Source: Pseudofabraea citricarpa (taxonomy: Eukaryota; Ascomycota; Leotiomycetes; Helotiales; Dermateaceae). From it: DNA of 64,000 nt. Positions 1-13,271 of this stretch are shown piece by piece. Position 1 is the first letter of the stretch; the number at the start of each line of letters is the position of its first letter. Below the pieces are notes generated by a model. That model was not told where the DNA came from and did no database searches. It worked only from the letters and a program-made list of their open reading frames with translations. The position numbers and the translations under genes were made by a program. The stretch lies in the NCBI GenBank assembly GCA_029641185.1, contig JAPWGK010000018.1, positions 1,028,318 through 1,092,317 of the forward strand, written 5' to 3'.

Positions 1-599
1 GGTCGCGAGCTTTCCTAATGAGGCAAGGTGCTTGGCGACTTGCGCTACTGTACATCAGGACTTCATGCTTAAACTCAGTTCGACCCATTATTGTCACTTT
101 CTATTCTCTCTCTACAAGTATCTGTTCTTCGCAGGTCACAGACAAGAACTACACAGAATAGTAAACAAAAGTATCCGGTAAAATGACTAGCCGTAATTCC
201 AACCAACCCCTGCTAGGGTTGGCTGGCCTCGCAACCTCCTATAGAATTCGAGCTCCCAAACTCATTCAACACCATTGCCGTTGCATTCAGATACTTCAAT
301 GACAATCCAATACTCATTGAGCTATGTATAATACTACAACAGTTGGTAGTCTACATAAAACATTCACAGACAGCAAGGCTGAACATAATCTGTACGACTC
401 CAAATCGCTAAGTTGGCGAACGAAGAGTTGGCATTAGACGCCTCAATCTCGATCGAGAATGCTTTGCTGTCGTAATTAGCCTCACAGCCTCATTCATATG
501 AACACATTAGCACATATCAATCCTCCGTACAGGACGAAACTTTGTTGAACTCATAGCAGTCTATCCTCGAGTTTATCTCCCCAAGGAGTATCTACTATA
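1..599. other. 5' flank, no gene seen
   Basis: No reading frame, RNA gene or repeat is recognisable here. It is probably the promoter and leader of the NLR-like gene that starts at 600. Confidence 0.5.
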
Positions 600-3195
600 A
601 TGGCGACAGAGCCCTCCACCAGGCAAGCATCCGGGCACTCCTACAGCCATCTTGAGGTTGGTGGCAGTTCTCGTGCTATGTTTGGAGATATGATCACCAA
701 CCATAACTATTCTGGTATGCTGCATGCATTATCCATTATTCAGGCTCTGACTAGGTTACGATAGCTACACCATGGCAGCCTCCCAGCCACTGTTTCCTTG
801 TTCCCTTCGCAAGAAACGATACATTTACCGGCCGGGAAGAAATACTTGAGAAAGTCAGAAATAGGTTCCGGACATATCATTCTGTTGCTATAACTGGTAT
901 CGGCGGAATAGGGCAAGTTCTACTTTGGTTGGCTGTATCAGATGTATGCTAATCCAAATCAGAAAATCGCAAATCGCCATACAGTATTGCTACGACTTTC
1001 AGGCTGAAAATCCCGAGAGCTATGTTGTTTGGATCTATTGCGGAAACCCCGAAAGAATAAAACAAGATTACGTTGACATAGCCCGAACAATGAAGTTGCC
1101 AGGATGGGATGACCCTAGTTCAGATAAGCTTCAAATAGTTTACGACTGGTTCTGCCATGGCGCGGGGAAGAAATGGCTGATTATCCTCGATAATTGCGAC
1201 GATTCAGAATTTATTTTCAGACCGGACTCACAACTTGACACGCCCCTACTACGTTACCTGCCTAAGAGTGACAACGGCCGCATTTTGATCACATCGAGGG
1301 ACCGGCGCGTGGCTATCCGGCTTACACAATCTCCCTTATGTGTTTACACTGTTGAGCCCTTCAGTGCAAAAGAGGCAGAAAGCCTTCTAACTAAGAAGTT
1401 AAAGAAAGAATCGGAGAATGAATCTGAGAATGACTCAGATACTGTTGAATCGTTGCGTACTATTGTGAAAGAACTCGACTATATTCCGCTAGCGATCACT
1501 CAGGCTGCTGCATACATTGAGGAGTTATGTATCTCAGTCTCGGACTACTTGTCTATGATGAGAGAGCGTGACTTGGAACTTGAGGCACTTCAGTTCGACC
1601 AAATGGACATCACCCGAGAGTTCAGAGAAGGGTCTTCAAATGCAATATTCAAGACATGGATGATATCTTTCGAACAAATCCAGTCGAAAGAACCACGAGC
1701 ATTTGAATTGCTGTTGCTGATGGCTATGCTTGATCGGCAAGGGATTCCAAAGACCATATTGCGTGCAGATTTCAGCAATGAGCCTGAGCTTAACAAAGCC
1801 TTAGCTCCACTACTCAACTTCTCGTTCGTTGTTCGCAAGCCAGATAACAAGGAGTTCAGTATGCATCGCCTTATTCAGCTTTTCGTCAAGAAATGGATTG
1901 AAGATGATGGCATTTTGCATAACTGGCAAGAGCGAGCAGTGGTTATTCTGGAAAAAGGCTTACCCTTAATCACCCATGAAAATGCCGTAGAATGTAGGCA
2001 TTTGTTACCGACTGTACACGCAGTGCTCGATTTTGGTCTAAATGCCGTGGAAACAGCACGGCTCCTTAGTCGGATCGCCCAGTACACTATGTTCTTTGGA
2101 GATTTCAGAAAATCTAAGAGGCTATGTGTAGCATCTGCACAAATGTATGAAAAGCTGTTTGGAATTGATCATCACCGCACCCGTTCAAGTCTTCTCGAAT
2201 TTGCTAATACATCAATGGCTCTTACTTTTGACTATAACGAGGCTTTTGATATATATGTGAATCTACTAAATTCATGTCGGCACGATCCTGATGTCCTGCA
2301 AGAGGATGTGATAGGTCTCCAAGCCAAACTTGCGGAATGCCAATATAATAGGGGCAGTAAGAGTATTGCAATTCAAAGTTTGAGGCATCTCCTATTCTGG
2401 TATACAGAAAATCTGGGACCTGACTGTGAAGATACCATCAGGGCTACCTCAAATCTTGCGTTTTATCTGAAGATGGAAGGACAGTTATTGGAGTCCGAAG
2501 AATTATACAAGCAGATATACGAAGAATCCTTCAAGCTCTATGGTCCCGATGTGCCCGACACTTTAAGTTCTGGAATATATTGGTCAATGGCCCTTGCTGA
2601 GTTAGGAAGATATGATGACGCTGAATCTATGGCTCGTGAGATTCTTGGAAAGTCTGAGAAGAGATTTGGATCTCGATCTCTCATGACCTTCCGTAGTAGA
2701 AGCCAACTTGCAAAAATCGTGTATGATCAGGGTCAACTGACGACTTCAGAGACCTTGTTTCGAGAGTTAATGTTTGATTGTGACCAGGTTTTAGGCCCAA
2801 ATCACTTCATAACAAGGGGAAATCTGCTTTGCTTAGCTCGTATTTTGTCTGATTTGCAGAGGTTCCAGGAATCAGACCTTTGCTATCGAGATTTGATAAT
2901 TCGAAATGAGAATTATTTTGGTTCAGATGACAAGGGCCTTATTCTGCTCAAGAGAGAATACGCCTTGCAGTATCAAAGGTTGTTGGGCGAAGGTGTCAAG
3001 GATGCGGATATCCCAGAAGGTTTCAAGATCGCCGCCATTCAATATGCAGATCTCCTTGAATTAGAGATAGGCTCCGAGGAAGATTCGTCGGATGAAGATT
3101 CGTCTGATGAATGTCATTCCGAGGGAATCCTAGCCAGCGAGGAACTTTCCGGCGAAAACTCATCTTCCACAACCAAACGAAGAAGTTCCATTTGA
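600..3195 (+). CDS. NB-ARC/TPR NLR-like protein
   Basis: Exons 600-714, 765-912 and 963-3195 join to an 831-residue protein. It is a fungal NOD-like receptor: an NTP-driven switch thought to act in non-self recognition or regulated cell death. The P-loop (GIGGIGKS, about residues 82-89) is restored only when the second intron is removed. That intron is of GC-AG type (913-962, starts GCAAGT). Also visible are Walker B (LIILDNCDD), sensor I (RILITSRD), a GLPL-like box (YIPLAITQAAAYI), an MHD-equivalent (MHRLIQLF), then tetratricopeptide-like helical repeats over the last ~350 residues and an acidic Ser/Glu tail. No HET, Pfs, patatin or other enzymatic N-terminal domain is present. The N-terminal ~60 residues hold a short motif resembling HET-s-type amyloid motifs (residues 20-33). 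The start at 600 was chosen because an open exon there leads in frame into the NB-ARC. The effector class is uncertain. Confidence 0.88.
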
Positions 3196-5730
3196 GTCCT
3201 TCGGAAAAAACGCGGCGAGCAAATCACCAGAAGAGGTTACTAGCCCGAGAGAGGAATTCTAAGCCACTTCTTCATGACTATCAGAATACAGATCATTATT
3301 GTTATTCATTTCGACACACAGAAGCTCTGTTCTTCCTCGGTTGACTTCGTTTTCATACACGACAAGCTATCATTCCTGGCCATCTCAGACGATTTAACTT
3401 GGCTTCTTCAATACTCTGGCAGTAAGGATATCTCGCATCAGTTGTACTCTCTCAGAAACGGAGGTATTTCGCAGCGATTTCTAGCAAAGATATAGGGATT
3501 TGGCGGACGGACGGACGAGCTTAAGAGACAGGAAATATGTTTCATAACTCGCATTTATTTTGCAGCAAAGCATAAAGACATCTACTTGATTAGTGGTTAC
3601 AAGTATATGCCATATCAATTTAAAACGGGCAAGATTGAATCCTGTAAGTTTCACCTGAGAAAAGAAGTCCGGGGGATTTCTAGCATAGCTAATTGTAAAT
3701 TATAGCCTCAATCGCCTGTTGGGCTTCAGCAAACGGGTGTTTCTTTTTCTTTTTCTTTTCAAAATTCGTCTATTGATGCGGCATTTCTTCGCTTTTGATC
3801 CTTTTTCCTTCTTCTTCTTCTTCTTCTTCTTAAAATTACAAATGGTTTCAGAGGAATGATGATAGTATCCGAGTCTACTTTTCTATACACACAGACATGG
3901 ATTCACGATTATAATAAATTCTCATTTCTAGAGCCCATATGTACGGTTCAGGAGGCAAGGTCGTTCGGTTGGTTGGTTAATTAGCTTCATGAATTCATAT
4001 TCCAGGTAGCAAATGATGAAATTTCCTTCACAAATAACTGCTATTCCCATCTCCGCACAGCATATTTTTCTTTTCCCTTTTCTTTTCCTTTTCCAAAAAA
4101 AAGGGATTTGCCAAGTCACAATATCAACAAGGAGGTCAACCACCACAGGGTCCTACCTTTCTCCATCTTGTGATATAGGCCGAAACGGGACAAGTTAGAA
4201 TCCCACCATTTTCGACAAGCCAAAAGGGTAGAAAAATAGAATGGTAGACTAAGCTCACGGGTACAAAGCCGATACATCACATTGTATATCATACTCCAGC
4301 CTCGCGAACATGATCACTTGGCTGTTATTATCCGCCCCAGATAAACAACCTATTAAAAGCCAAGAAGAAAAACCAGAGATGTAATGCAAAGGTCAGCTCG
4401 GGGTCTAACCAGCACCATAACACCAGGGAAGAGGCATTAGGGAGATGTGCTCTCTTCAACCACCCAGACAATCAATTCATGTAATTTAAGGTACCTAGGA
4501 AGGTACTCAGGCCTACATAATAATACCACCCCCAACAAACTCTCAACTCAACTAGACTTGATTTAGCCCTCGAAAAATCCCTCTCTATAACCTACCTGCA
4601 CCACGAGACATCCGCAGCTTTTACTTCTTACCTATAACATTTCTTTCTCTTCCCTTCCACTTAGCGAATCTACCACCACTTTGCAAATAAGTAGACAACG
4701 AGTTTGGACTTGAACAAGATGGGGTTAGATTAGATATCTACCTCTCCCTCTCCCTCTCCATATAAACAACTTCAACTTCAGCTCAAATTAATCCAGAATA
4801 CATACAATATACTCTTGCACACTCCCATGCATTCCCATACATCCCCATACATCCCCATCACAGCACAACAAAATCAAACGAATACACACCCGACCGACCA
4901 ACTGACTGACCAACCAACCAACCAACCAACTAACTAACTGACCGACTGACAGATTTATATCTAAACCATCTTATCAATCAACAGATCTAAAAAAAAAGTA
5001 CATGTGATCGATCCCTACTATTTATCTTATCATGAGTGACTATTGTAATCAAATTGATTGATTGATTGATTCAGAATGATGCAGATGCTAGACCAGATTC
5101 AAAAGCGAGACATGTACGTATATGCACGGCACGTACTCAAAACGCAATACAACGCAACGCAACGTAAACCCAACGCGCAACGCAGCGCAGACGCATAAGC
5201 ACCACAACCAAGCTACCAAGCCACCACATCCACGACAGCCATCACGTAAATATCCCAAGACCAAAAGTCAAAAGAGAAAAACAGGGAAAAAGAAAAGAAG
5301 AATATCGAAAAAAAATAAAAAAAATCACAGTTCAGTCACTCAATCAAGATAGAAGACAAGCAAGATAGAAAAAGGTGCGAAAAAAGGAGTGTATATATTG
5401 ATTTGAATGGGCGGGTATCAAAATCCAGCAAAAGCGCAAACTGCCAGGGTGCCTTTTCCAGCACCCAGCAATCCGTCAAGCCGGCAAACTATCTACTCTA
5501 AACCAGAGCGCGAGCCCGCGTCTCATCTCAACTCAACCGCGGAGCCCTCGTGTGTCATTTCAATCCGTTCTTTGTGCCCGAGTTTCCCATTCCCCATCCC
5601 GTTCCGTTCCCGTCGTCATCAGTCTTTGAAAAAGCCAGGTCCCCAAAAAAAAACGCCGCGTCGCTAAATGCAATATTCAGACATATGTGTTTGCTCTTCG
5701 TTCAACAGTACTCTCATCATCCGCAAAAGC
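3196..5730. other. intergenic spacer with microsatellites
   Basis: No gene seen. The stretch contains simple repeats: (CTT)n at 3808-3831, a degenerate CCAA/CTGA tetranucleotide run at 4889-4951, (ATTG)n at 5053-5071, and AACGC-type repeats near 5145-5180. It serves as the shared 3' side of the convergent NLR and SUR7 genes. Confidence 0.55.
4889..4951. repeat. degenerate tetranucleotide microsatellite
   Basis: A run of CGAC, TGAC, CAAC and TAAC units in phase, together about 60 bases. Confidence 0.7.
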
Positions 5731-6810
5731 TTAGATGGCGGTATGGCTGTAGGGCTCGTAGCCTTGAGTGTTCTTGGATGCGCGGACGTTGTGCATGGGC
5801 ATGCCGTACTCCTCCTGTCCACGAGTAGCCTGGGGGTTGTAGATGCCGTGTTGTTGACCTGAGTAGCCAGTGTCATGAGGGTCCTGGACACGCTGGTATG
5901 CGCCGACGGGGATCATCTTCTCCGTATCGCTGTCTCTGTTGCTGTTGCGGTTGAAGAAGCTTGACTTAGGGGCGGATGATTTGCGGCTGGAGTGGTCTGA
6001 GGCACAACAGCAGATGGTGGCCATCCAGAAGATTCCTGCGCCGAGCGAGAATGCAACCGCTAACCAAGTCGTAGCGAGGAATGAGGTGTTGATGGTGGCC
6101 TTGACACCGTAGGCTTTGGTGACGGCGTTTAAGCTTCCTACCACGGTGGAGGACATGGCTGTGGCCATGATGGAGGCGGCAATGATAGCGACGGAGGAGA
6201 ATCCCGAGACGATGAAGGTACAGCAAGATCCCATACGCGAGCACATGGCGAAGAAGCCGAGGAAGAGCTCTGCGGCCGTAGCGAGGATGGCGATGATATA
6301 GACAACCTGGGTCCACTTTGAGACGGTCGAGAAGGTCTTGAGCGCGCTCTTCACTTCCTTGGGCAGACTAACTGTAGTTCCCGAAGCAGACGCAAGGTTG
6401 TCGAGATCGGTGGTGTTCAATGCCTTTGAAGCCCAGTTGAACTTGGCGCTAGTGCAGTTTCTGTCGCTGCCTGTCTCGGCACAGTAGTTCCATAGCGATA
6501 CCTTGTATGAATCTGCCAATCCCAAATCAGACGCGGTGATGTTGCTCGAGCTCGAATCGCCGGTAGCTGCGTCGGAAACGGCTGAGTTGAGAGCTGAGGT
6601 CAGAGTATCGGAGAAGTGAGCCTCGCGACGCGTGAGGTCAATCAGGTTCTCTAGCGACGACACGGAGATGGAGAGGTTGGCCGTCTTGAGCTCGAACATG
6701 TCCAGGTCCTTGTTGGTGATTCCTGCCAGCATGACAATGAGGATACAGACCAGCGACGCGAAGGTCAGGCCAAATGGCAGAGCCACGCAGATAAAACGTC
6801 CTGCACCCAT
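5731..6810 (-). CDS. SUR7/PalI family plasma-membrane protein
   Basis: A single exon of 359 residues. There are four membrane segments, at about residues 6-30, 168-188, 197-220 and 247-269. After TM1 comes a long extracellular loop with the claudin-like SUR7 signature SLWNYC (105-110) and a second cysteine at about 119, plus several N-glycosylation sequons. The C-terminal ~90 residues are cytosolic, Ser/Arg/Tyr-rich and disordered. Proteins of this family sit in eisosomes or cortical membrane domains, or act in pH sensing like PalI. The short N-terminus before TM1 and the long cytosolic tail fit the SUR7 branch. The upstream leader is long and faces the phosphatase gene in divergent orientation. 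Confidence 0.88.
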   Translation of the reverse strand: MGAGRFICVALPFGLTFASLVCILIVMLAGITNKDLDMFELKTANLSISVSSLENLIDLTRREAHFSDTLTSALNSAVSDAATGDSSSSNITASDLGLADSYKVSLWNYCAETGSDRNCTSAKFNWASKALNTTDLDNLASASGTTVSLPKEVKSALKTFSTVSKWTQVVYIIAILATAAELFLGFFAMCSRMGSCCTFIVSGFSSVAIIAASIMATAMSSTVVGSLNAVTKAYGVKATINTSFLATTWLAVAFSLGAGIFWMATICCCASDHSSRKSSAPKSSFFNRNSNRDSDTEKMIPVGAYQRVQDPHDTGYSGQQHGIYNPQATRGQEEYGMPMHNVRASKNTQGYEPYSHTAI

Positions 6811-9800
6811 GTTTGCTGGAGATGCGGTGGGTTTTCGGGGGTGTTCGAGGTGGGAGGAGAAGGTATTATGATTTGATGGGATTTGTCTGTGGAGAGACGA
6901 GAGATAGATGAGGAGGAGGAGAGAAGGTTCAGAGGATGGATGAGATGAGAAAGGAGAGTCAGGAGTTGGAGGTGTTTCGTGTTTATGTACGAGGGACGAT
7001 CAAGTGTGCCAAGTGGCGCAGTAGGCTGAGTGCTGTAAGTGCTTCCCTGAGGATTCTCAGAAGCTTGAGTGATTCACAGGGATTGCAATGGACCAACTTC
7101 TGATGCTCGAGGACAGGGCTGTAAGGGCGACATTCAGTAGTGGTTGTTGCTAAGGACGGAGTGGCTGTGAAGAAAAGAAATATGGGGATATTTGTTTATA
7201 CAGTATTGCTGCGACGACGCTTCTATCTCTTATCGACCAGGTCACGTTTTTGGAGGCGTTGGCTAGGGGAGTGAGGCCACATCATGCTTGCTTGCTTACA
7301 CCTACATTTACATTTACATCTGTATTCTGTTTGTTGACATGCTCATTTCCCTCTTTCCATAATAGTGCAATGTGATATTCCCAGTTCCTGACGATCATCT
7401 CTCTCTCTCGATCCCTCGTCGTCACTGCGTCATTTTCGTCCCTTCGCAACCCATCCAAGCTGAGTGTTTCTATTTTGGTCGTCTCTGGCAAAATTTTGTC
7501 TTCAGTACGGGCACACACGTAATTCGTGGCTTGGGGGGTTATCGCGGCCAATGACAAGCCGAGCGGGCTGACACTACGCACCGCTTTTGTGGAGATTGAC
7601 TCGCGTTTCAGGTGCTTGGACGAGAGTTCGAATTCGGGCTGCGGCAAGTTACAACAAAACAAGGCTGAGAAGAGAAGTATCCGGCTGTGGGTGAGGGGGG
7701 TCATGTCACGTGTTGTCTCTCTTTACTCTATGCATGGGATTCATCACAATGGCCAGGCATGCAAGGCTGTGAAGACTAGGAAGACAAGGTAAGATAAGGT
7801 AGGCAGGCCTGGAGAGATGATCTGTGACCTTCTGCGTGAACACCTGGTCTGATGGCATTTGATTCGTGGGACTTGGCTGTCTTGGCTTGCTCTTCTGGAA
7901 GCCATAACATCAACTGGGTTCCAGTTATCCCAATCCTTTAATAGACGATCGTAATCCTTTGGATTTATTCATCTCTACAAGAAGATGGTTGATTATCGGC
8001 TATCCCCGCTCTATTCATCCAACCTCCAATACTGCATTGCCCAAGTTGGTCTGGTATTGAAGCAGCGCTCGTTAGCTAAGAACCTTTCCTAGTGAGACAA
8101 CTTTATTAAATCAAGAGAAGGCAAGCTTTTCATCTCATACAGAAGATGTTCCGGTACAATATTACTCTTCAAACTTTACTACGGGCGGTAGCAATAGCAC
8201 GGCTGTCAGAACCTTATTATCCAATTGCTCCCTTAGACTGTATTTACCCCATCTCTCACATAAGACACATACTGAATATGATAGGCCGGAAACTCAATTA
8301 TAGATTGCCTCTTCTCTACCCATCTCTCCCGTCAAAAACATATCAAACATGATAGATAGGAAACCCAATTTCAAATTGATTCTTTATTCCTTGCTCTTCA
8401 ATAAACCACTCCAACTACGTTCAAGCCAGAATCTGTTCCGATTTGCTGCAGCTACTCATTTTAATCACCTGTCAGTCATAGGTGCTCGACAAAGTCCCGC
8501 CTCGAAAGCCTTACTTTGAGCAATCTCAAGTAGAAGACTGCTCGAGCAGCAACCAGCACTTTATACAACAAGCGGCATTTGCCGATGTTAGACATGCATG
8601 ACTTTGGTTATCCGTCCTGTGTAGCACAACTTCATGCCTCATGCGAACAGCTTCCCCAGCTTATTCGGCACCCAACGACGGGTTCTGTGTGGCCCATTAG
8701 GCTTGATTGCATGATACCCAGAGTCCACATCCGGGACAATCCTGCTTGTAGCCTATCTCAAGTGAGAGCCTTGCCTCCTTGGTGCCCCTCAACAACCGTC
8801 ATAGTGACGTGGCGAACAGCAAACAGAGCGGTCTAGCAGATATCAAAACGGTGACCGTGAGATTGGGTAGCTTCGAGAAAGAAGAAGAAGAAAACAGAGC
8901 AGCCCGCATAAACAGATAAAAATAAGTCCCTCAACTTGCATTTGCATTGCCCACAATAGCACGTGCTTCTTGCTGCACTCCACAGAGATAAAGAATCCCA
9001 GTCGGCAGAAACTGGATCGATAAGACACTTGTTTGCCATAACCATTGAACAGAAAGAAACCATGAAAGGAGACGGGAGCAGTGAGATTCAGAGAGGAACT
9101 GGTCAAAAAGCAAAAACATCGGGCAGCAATTCTAGGCTCGTTCGGTGAAGCACCCTGGTAGGGGAAGGCTGTGCCAAGCCATTTGTAAGACCTTTGCGGA
9201 AGTCAATCTGTCGAGGTACAGTACAACCGTCTTCCACAACCAAACTACCTGCATCTCTCTTCCCAAGAGCCGCAACACGATATCCAGTGCAAGCTCCGGA
9301 GAGCAATCTATGCCAACTGCCTTACTGACTTGTCTCCTCACTTGTCCTGTCCTTTTACGCCCGCCACCCTTGTTCAACGAGAGTAGCCGACCTGCCGTTG
9401 ATGATACAATCGCTTTGCGACACCAGTTCTAAGAATCAACCCCACACCCATCCATACCGCAAGGACTAGAACAACAACCTTGCATAAGGACTAGCCCGAC
9501 CCAAACATCTTCTGCTTAACTGCTCGCGCCGTCAATAAGGCTCCTTGAGTTGTCACCGTCGACCACGAGCTGAACCTTGCCCTTTAGCTTTTTGGCTAAC
9601 CTCTAATGCCAAGGTAGTCCCCCTCGCGCCTCTAGTCGAGTCTTCGTCAGAACACACTCCCCGTTGCTCTGCAGATATTCCGCAGTTGACTTATCAATTC
9701 GATTACAGCTGCTAACTACACATCGGCCAGAAGTTGAGCGAAACCTTCTCGATACACATCGTCATCCAAGACTTCGCCGGCACAGCCGCATTACCGCCCG

Positions 9801-10104
9801 AACACAGACCGAGTCCATTCCATCTGGCTCTCTCTGCTCAACGACCACACGAGCTCCTTTCTCCATCCTCACGATAGCCTTACCACCGAATACAATCGAA
9901 GCCGCCAGCCCGCGCCGGTCATAAGCATCGCAGCTTTGGTCTACTGAGCAGCCATCCCTTGCACAGTTCTCATTACGTCCCGCTGAGCTCAATCTTGGCG
10001 GAAGCAACTGCAAGGTGTAAACCGCCAGATTACGCAAGGAACAAGACGACGGGGCACAGCTTCTCACATTTCATACGAGATACGCACAAGTCAGACGCGG
10101 CAAG
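6811..10104. other. 3.3-kb divergent intergenic region
   Basis: This lies between the divergent SUR7 and phosphatase genes. I see no conserved coding frame; the open frames overlap on both strands and carry no motif. The CA-rich, Tyr/Ser-poor stretch 9400-10100 looks like a long 5' leader or promoter of the phosphatase gene. Confidence 0.5.
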
Positions 10105-12123
10105 ATGGGAAATCAGCAATCCAAGTCGGGAACCGCGACGCCAAAGAGGTCAGGATCAACAGCATCATTGAACAAGGACAGCCTCGAGTCATATCCATCC
10201 TTTTCGAAAGCGGATACTAAGGAGTCGGTCAAGTCCTTCCGAGGAACTCTGAGATCAAAGATTCCGGGGAACAAGACAGATAGTCCTAGGAGTTCGACAA
10301 CAAACCTAGCAGCCCCCCCATCCGACGCTGGCGGCGATAAGAGTGATGCCGAGTCGATCAAGTCTACAAAGTCCAATCAGAGTGCCCGAGCCCGCCGTCG
10401 TAATGGAGAATGGAAGACTCCTCCGGGAACGCCCATTACTCGCAGCAAATCCCCAAGGCCTCCGCGCAAGACTGAGCCTACCATTGACGGCCAGCCTCCT
10501 CTCTCACCCGGCCCCACGAATGGCCATCACGATGTCAGTGCCGCCCAGATGAGTGGTGAAGTCGATCATGTATCCGATCAACCTCCTTCTGGAACTACAA
10601 ACCCGCACGCCCATCTACAGAAGGCCGGTCAATCAATCTTGGTTAAGAGAGAGAATACGGTCAACCCCATAGCCAAACTTATACCTCTGATAGATGACGG
10701 GACGGGCATTTCCGGGTCAAATGTAGCCATGAGCGATTTGAAGGATACGGATGTGGATGATTACATCAAGCGTCTTTTGGATGCGGGGTATGCTGGAAAG
10801 AGTCAGAAGGCGGTATGCTTGAAGATTGCTGAGATAACTTCTATCTGTTCTCGGGTGAGGGAAATATTCCTCGAGCAACCACCGTTGATTGAGCTTGAGG
10901 CTCCAGTCAAGATTGTGGGAGATATTCATGGCCAATATTCCGATCTGATTCGCATGTTTGAGATGTGTGGATTCCCGCCTTCTGCCAATTTCCTCTTCTT
11001 GGGTGATTATGTTGACAGGGGGAAGCATTCCTTGGAAACAATGCTCCTTTTGATGTGCTACAAGATCAAGTATCCCGAGAATTTCTTTTTGCTACGAGGA
11101 AACCACGAATGCGCTAATGTAACCCGCGTTTACGGCTTTTACGATGAGTGCAAGAGAAGATGCAATACCAAGGTCTGGAAGACCTTTGTAGATACATTCA
11201 ACTGCGTAAGTCTTGCTATCAGTTATGGCTGATCTTGTTACTGATCTGAATTTAGTTACCCATTGCAGCAATCGTTGCTGGAAAGATCTTTTGTGTTCAC
11301 GGTGGTCTTTCGCCAGCGTTGAAACATATGGATGATATCAGAAACATTGCAAGACCCACTGACGTTCCAGATTATGGTTTACTGAACGATTTGCTATGGT
11401 CAGATCCTGCTGATCAAGAAAAGGATTGGGCAGCAAGCGAAAGAGGTGTGAGCTACTCTTTCGGAAAGAAGGTCATCACCGAATTCCTTGCGAGACATGA
11501 TTTTGATCTTGTGTGCCGAGCGCACATGGTGGTTGAAGATGGCTATGAATTCTTCGAGGACCGTGTCCTTGTAACGGTCTTCTCAGCACCCAATGTAAGT
11601 GATATGTGATTGAAACCTCCATAAAAATTAGGATTGCCTAGGTCGAGATACTGATTTCAATTAGTACTGTGGCGAATTCGACAATTACGGAGCAGTTATG
11701 AGCGTCTCGACAGAATTACTATGCAGTTTTGAGCTTCTCAAGCCTTTAGACTCGAGCGCGCTGAAGAGCCAGATGAAGAAGAGTAGGAACAAGCGAAACA
11801 GCATGATAAACAGTCCTCCGGTGAGTAATCGAGCATCCCTTGGCATGGCAATACGCAGAAGATCTATATCCAGTGCAAGCGACGTTGCAGTCTTGAACAA
11901 AGCCGATGTTGTTGATCCTTTTCTGGGCGGCAACCTTTTCCACAGGCGTACTGGAAGTCTCGGAGAACTTTCACGTGGTAAAAGCGTCTCAGCACTTGTC
12001 AACAGCATGCGGGATACGGTATCTCATCATAGTAGTGAGACAACCCAAATCGTGCCAGCAGCGTCAGCCCATCCATTGTCTGTAGAGACATTACCCAATG
12101 CCCATATGAGTGTGGAAGAATGA
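10105..12123 (+). CDS. Ppz-type serine/threonine protein phosphatase
   Basis: Exons 10105-11205, 11256-11594 and 11665-12123 give 632 residues. This is a PP1-like phosphatase with a long Ser-rich N-terminal extension, the layout of fungal Ppz1/Pzh1, which control cation homeostasis and cell integrity at the plasma membrane. The N-terminus MGNQQSKS is a good N-myristoylation site. Metal-binding and catalytic motifs are intact: GDIHGQ (from residue 272), GDYVDRG (from 300), RGNHE (331-335) and VHGG (about 381-384). The catalytic domain covers roughly residues 220-510, and LKPLD marks its end. A further ~110 residues, Ser/Arg-rich, follow; yeast Ppz1 ends soon after its catalytic domain. Both introns are phase 0 and fall in the catalytic domain. 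The identification is firm; the functional details are from the family. Confidence 0.93.
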
Positions 12124-13271
12124 TCATGTGGAGGAGTGCCATCTATATTGTTAATTACCCCCACTGACTTAAATTACCATTAGCCCACTGGAGTATTTCC
12201 ACAGAGCGTGTAGTGGTTCTGGCGTAGACCTCATTCACGAAATGGTTATATGATATCCGTACTTACGACTTGATGGATCATGCACCACAGATATGCAGGA
12301 ACAGACGCTGCATACCCTGTAGCACAAGTAAGTGTTGCGTATTACAGAGCTGTTGATGCCGGAATGTATCAAAGGGGCAGAGAATAGTTGCAGCGATTAG
12401 ATCGTAACGCGATCATCACGAACTACATATCAAGGGCCATTCAGGTTCCCATCATGGAAATCAATTCTGGTACCTGTATCATCCTTGCTCTACCCCCACA
12501 GATTAACCTTTGGCTGCCAAGTACTGCTCTTCTTGGAGGCATGCAACACTGTGCAGCTCCTTCTCGCGGTGCTGGATCAAGAAACCAAACGGATCTGCTT
12601 ATTACGTGATGCTTGGGGATTAGATAGGATTATGGAGAATTGGGCGAGGGCAGTAGTGCTGGCAATGGCGTTCTGGGATATGACGTACTGTTGAATTTCT
12701 TCTCTTTGGGTCTCTCATAAAGACGGAAATGCTCTGGGAGGCAGGCAGACAAGCATAGGGTGGCTTCGATTGCGTGAAAGAAAGCATTTGTATCTTGTAA
12801 CTCTTGTTTGAATTAGCGGTGCGGGACTCTAAATGTCTACATGGCAACCTACACTACCTTGGCTCTCCCTTCAGCCCTGCAATGGATTACCATGACCTAT
12901 GATAGATTTTCTGTGCTGGTGTTTTGTTGTACAGGTGACGTCTTTTCTTGGCTTCTTATAATTTAAAACGATATTTATACCGAGTTCATCCGAGCATACT
13001 GTCACAACATCCCCCCAATAAGTGGAGAAGGGGTCCACCAGCAAAGAGGGGGTCTATCCTCCAAAAGTAAAAAACACGCTAAACCCCCACTTAGATAAGC
13101 TTAAATGCACCGCACCGTACGCGTACTTCGCTTACACATTCTTCAGGCCTTTAGGCCTTCGTATTTTCTCACCCGCCTCTTTCTTCCCTTTTCCCTCACG
13201 CCATACGAATTCCCTCTCGCACAACGGCCGGAAAAATCTCACACAGCTCCGAAAAAAACAAGCAAGCCAAC
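12124..13271. other. intergenic, no gene seen
   Basis: 3' region of the phosphatase gene followed by the promoter and pyrimidine-rich leader (about 13140-13260) of the small zinc-binding protein. No conserved frame. Confidence 0.5.

Noticed and set aside
9664..9924. Open frame upstream of the phosphatase
   Set aside because: No domain, overlaps frames on the other strand; better explained as leader or promoter.
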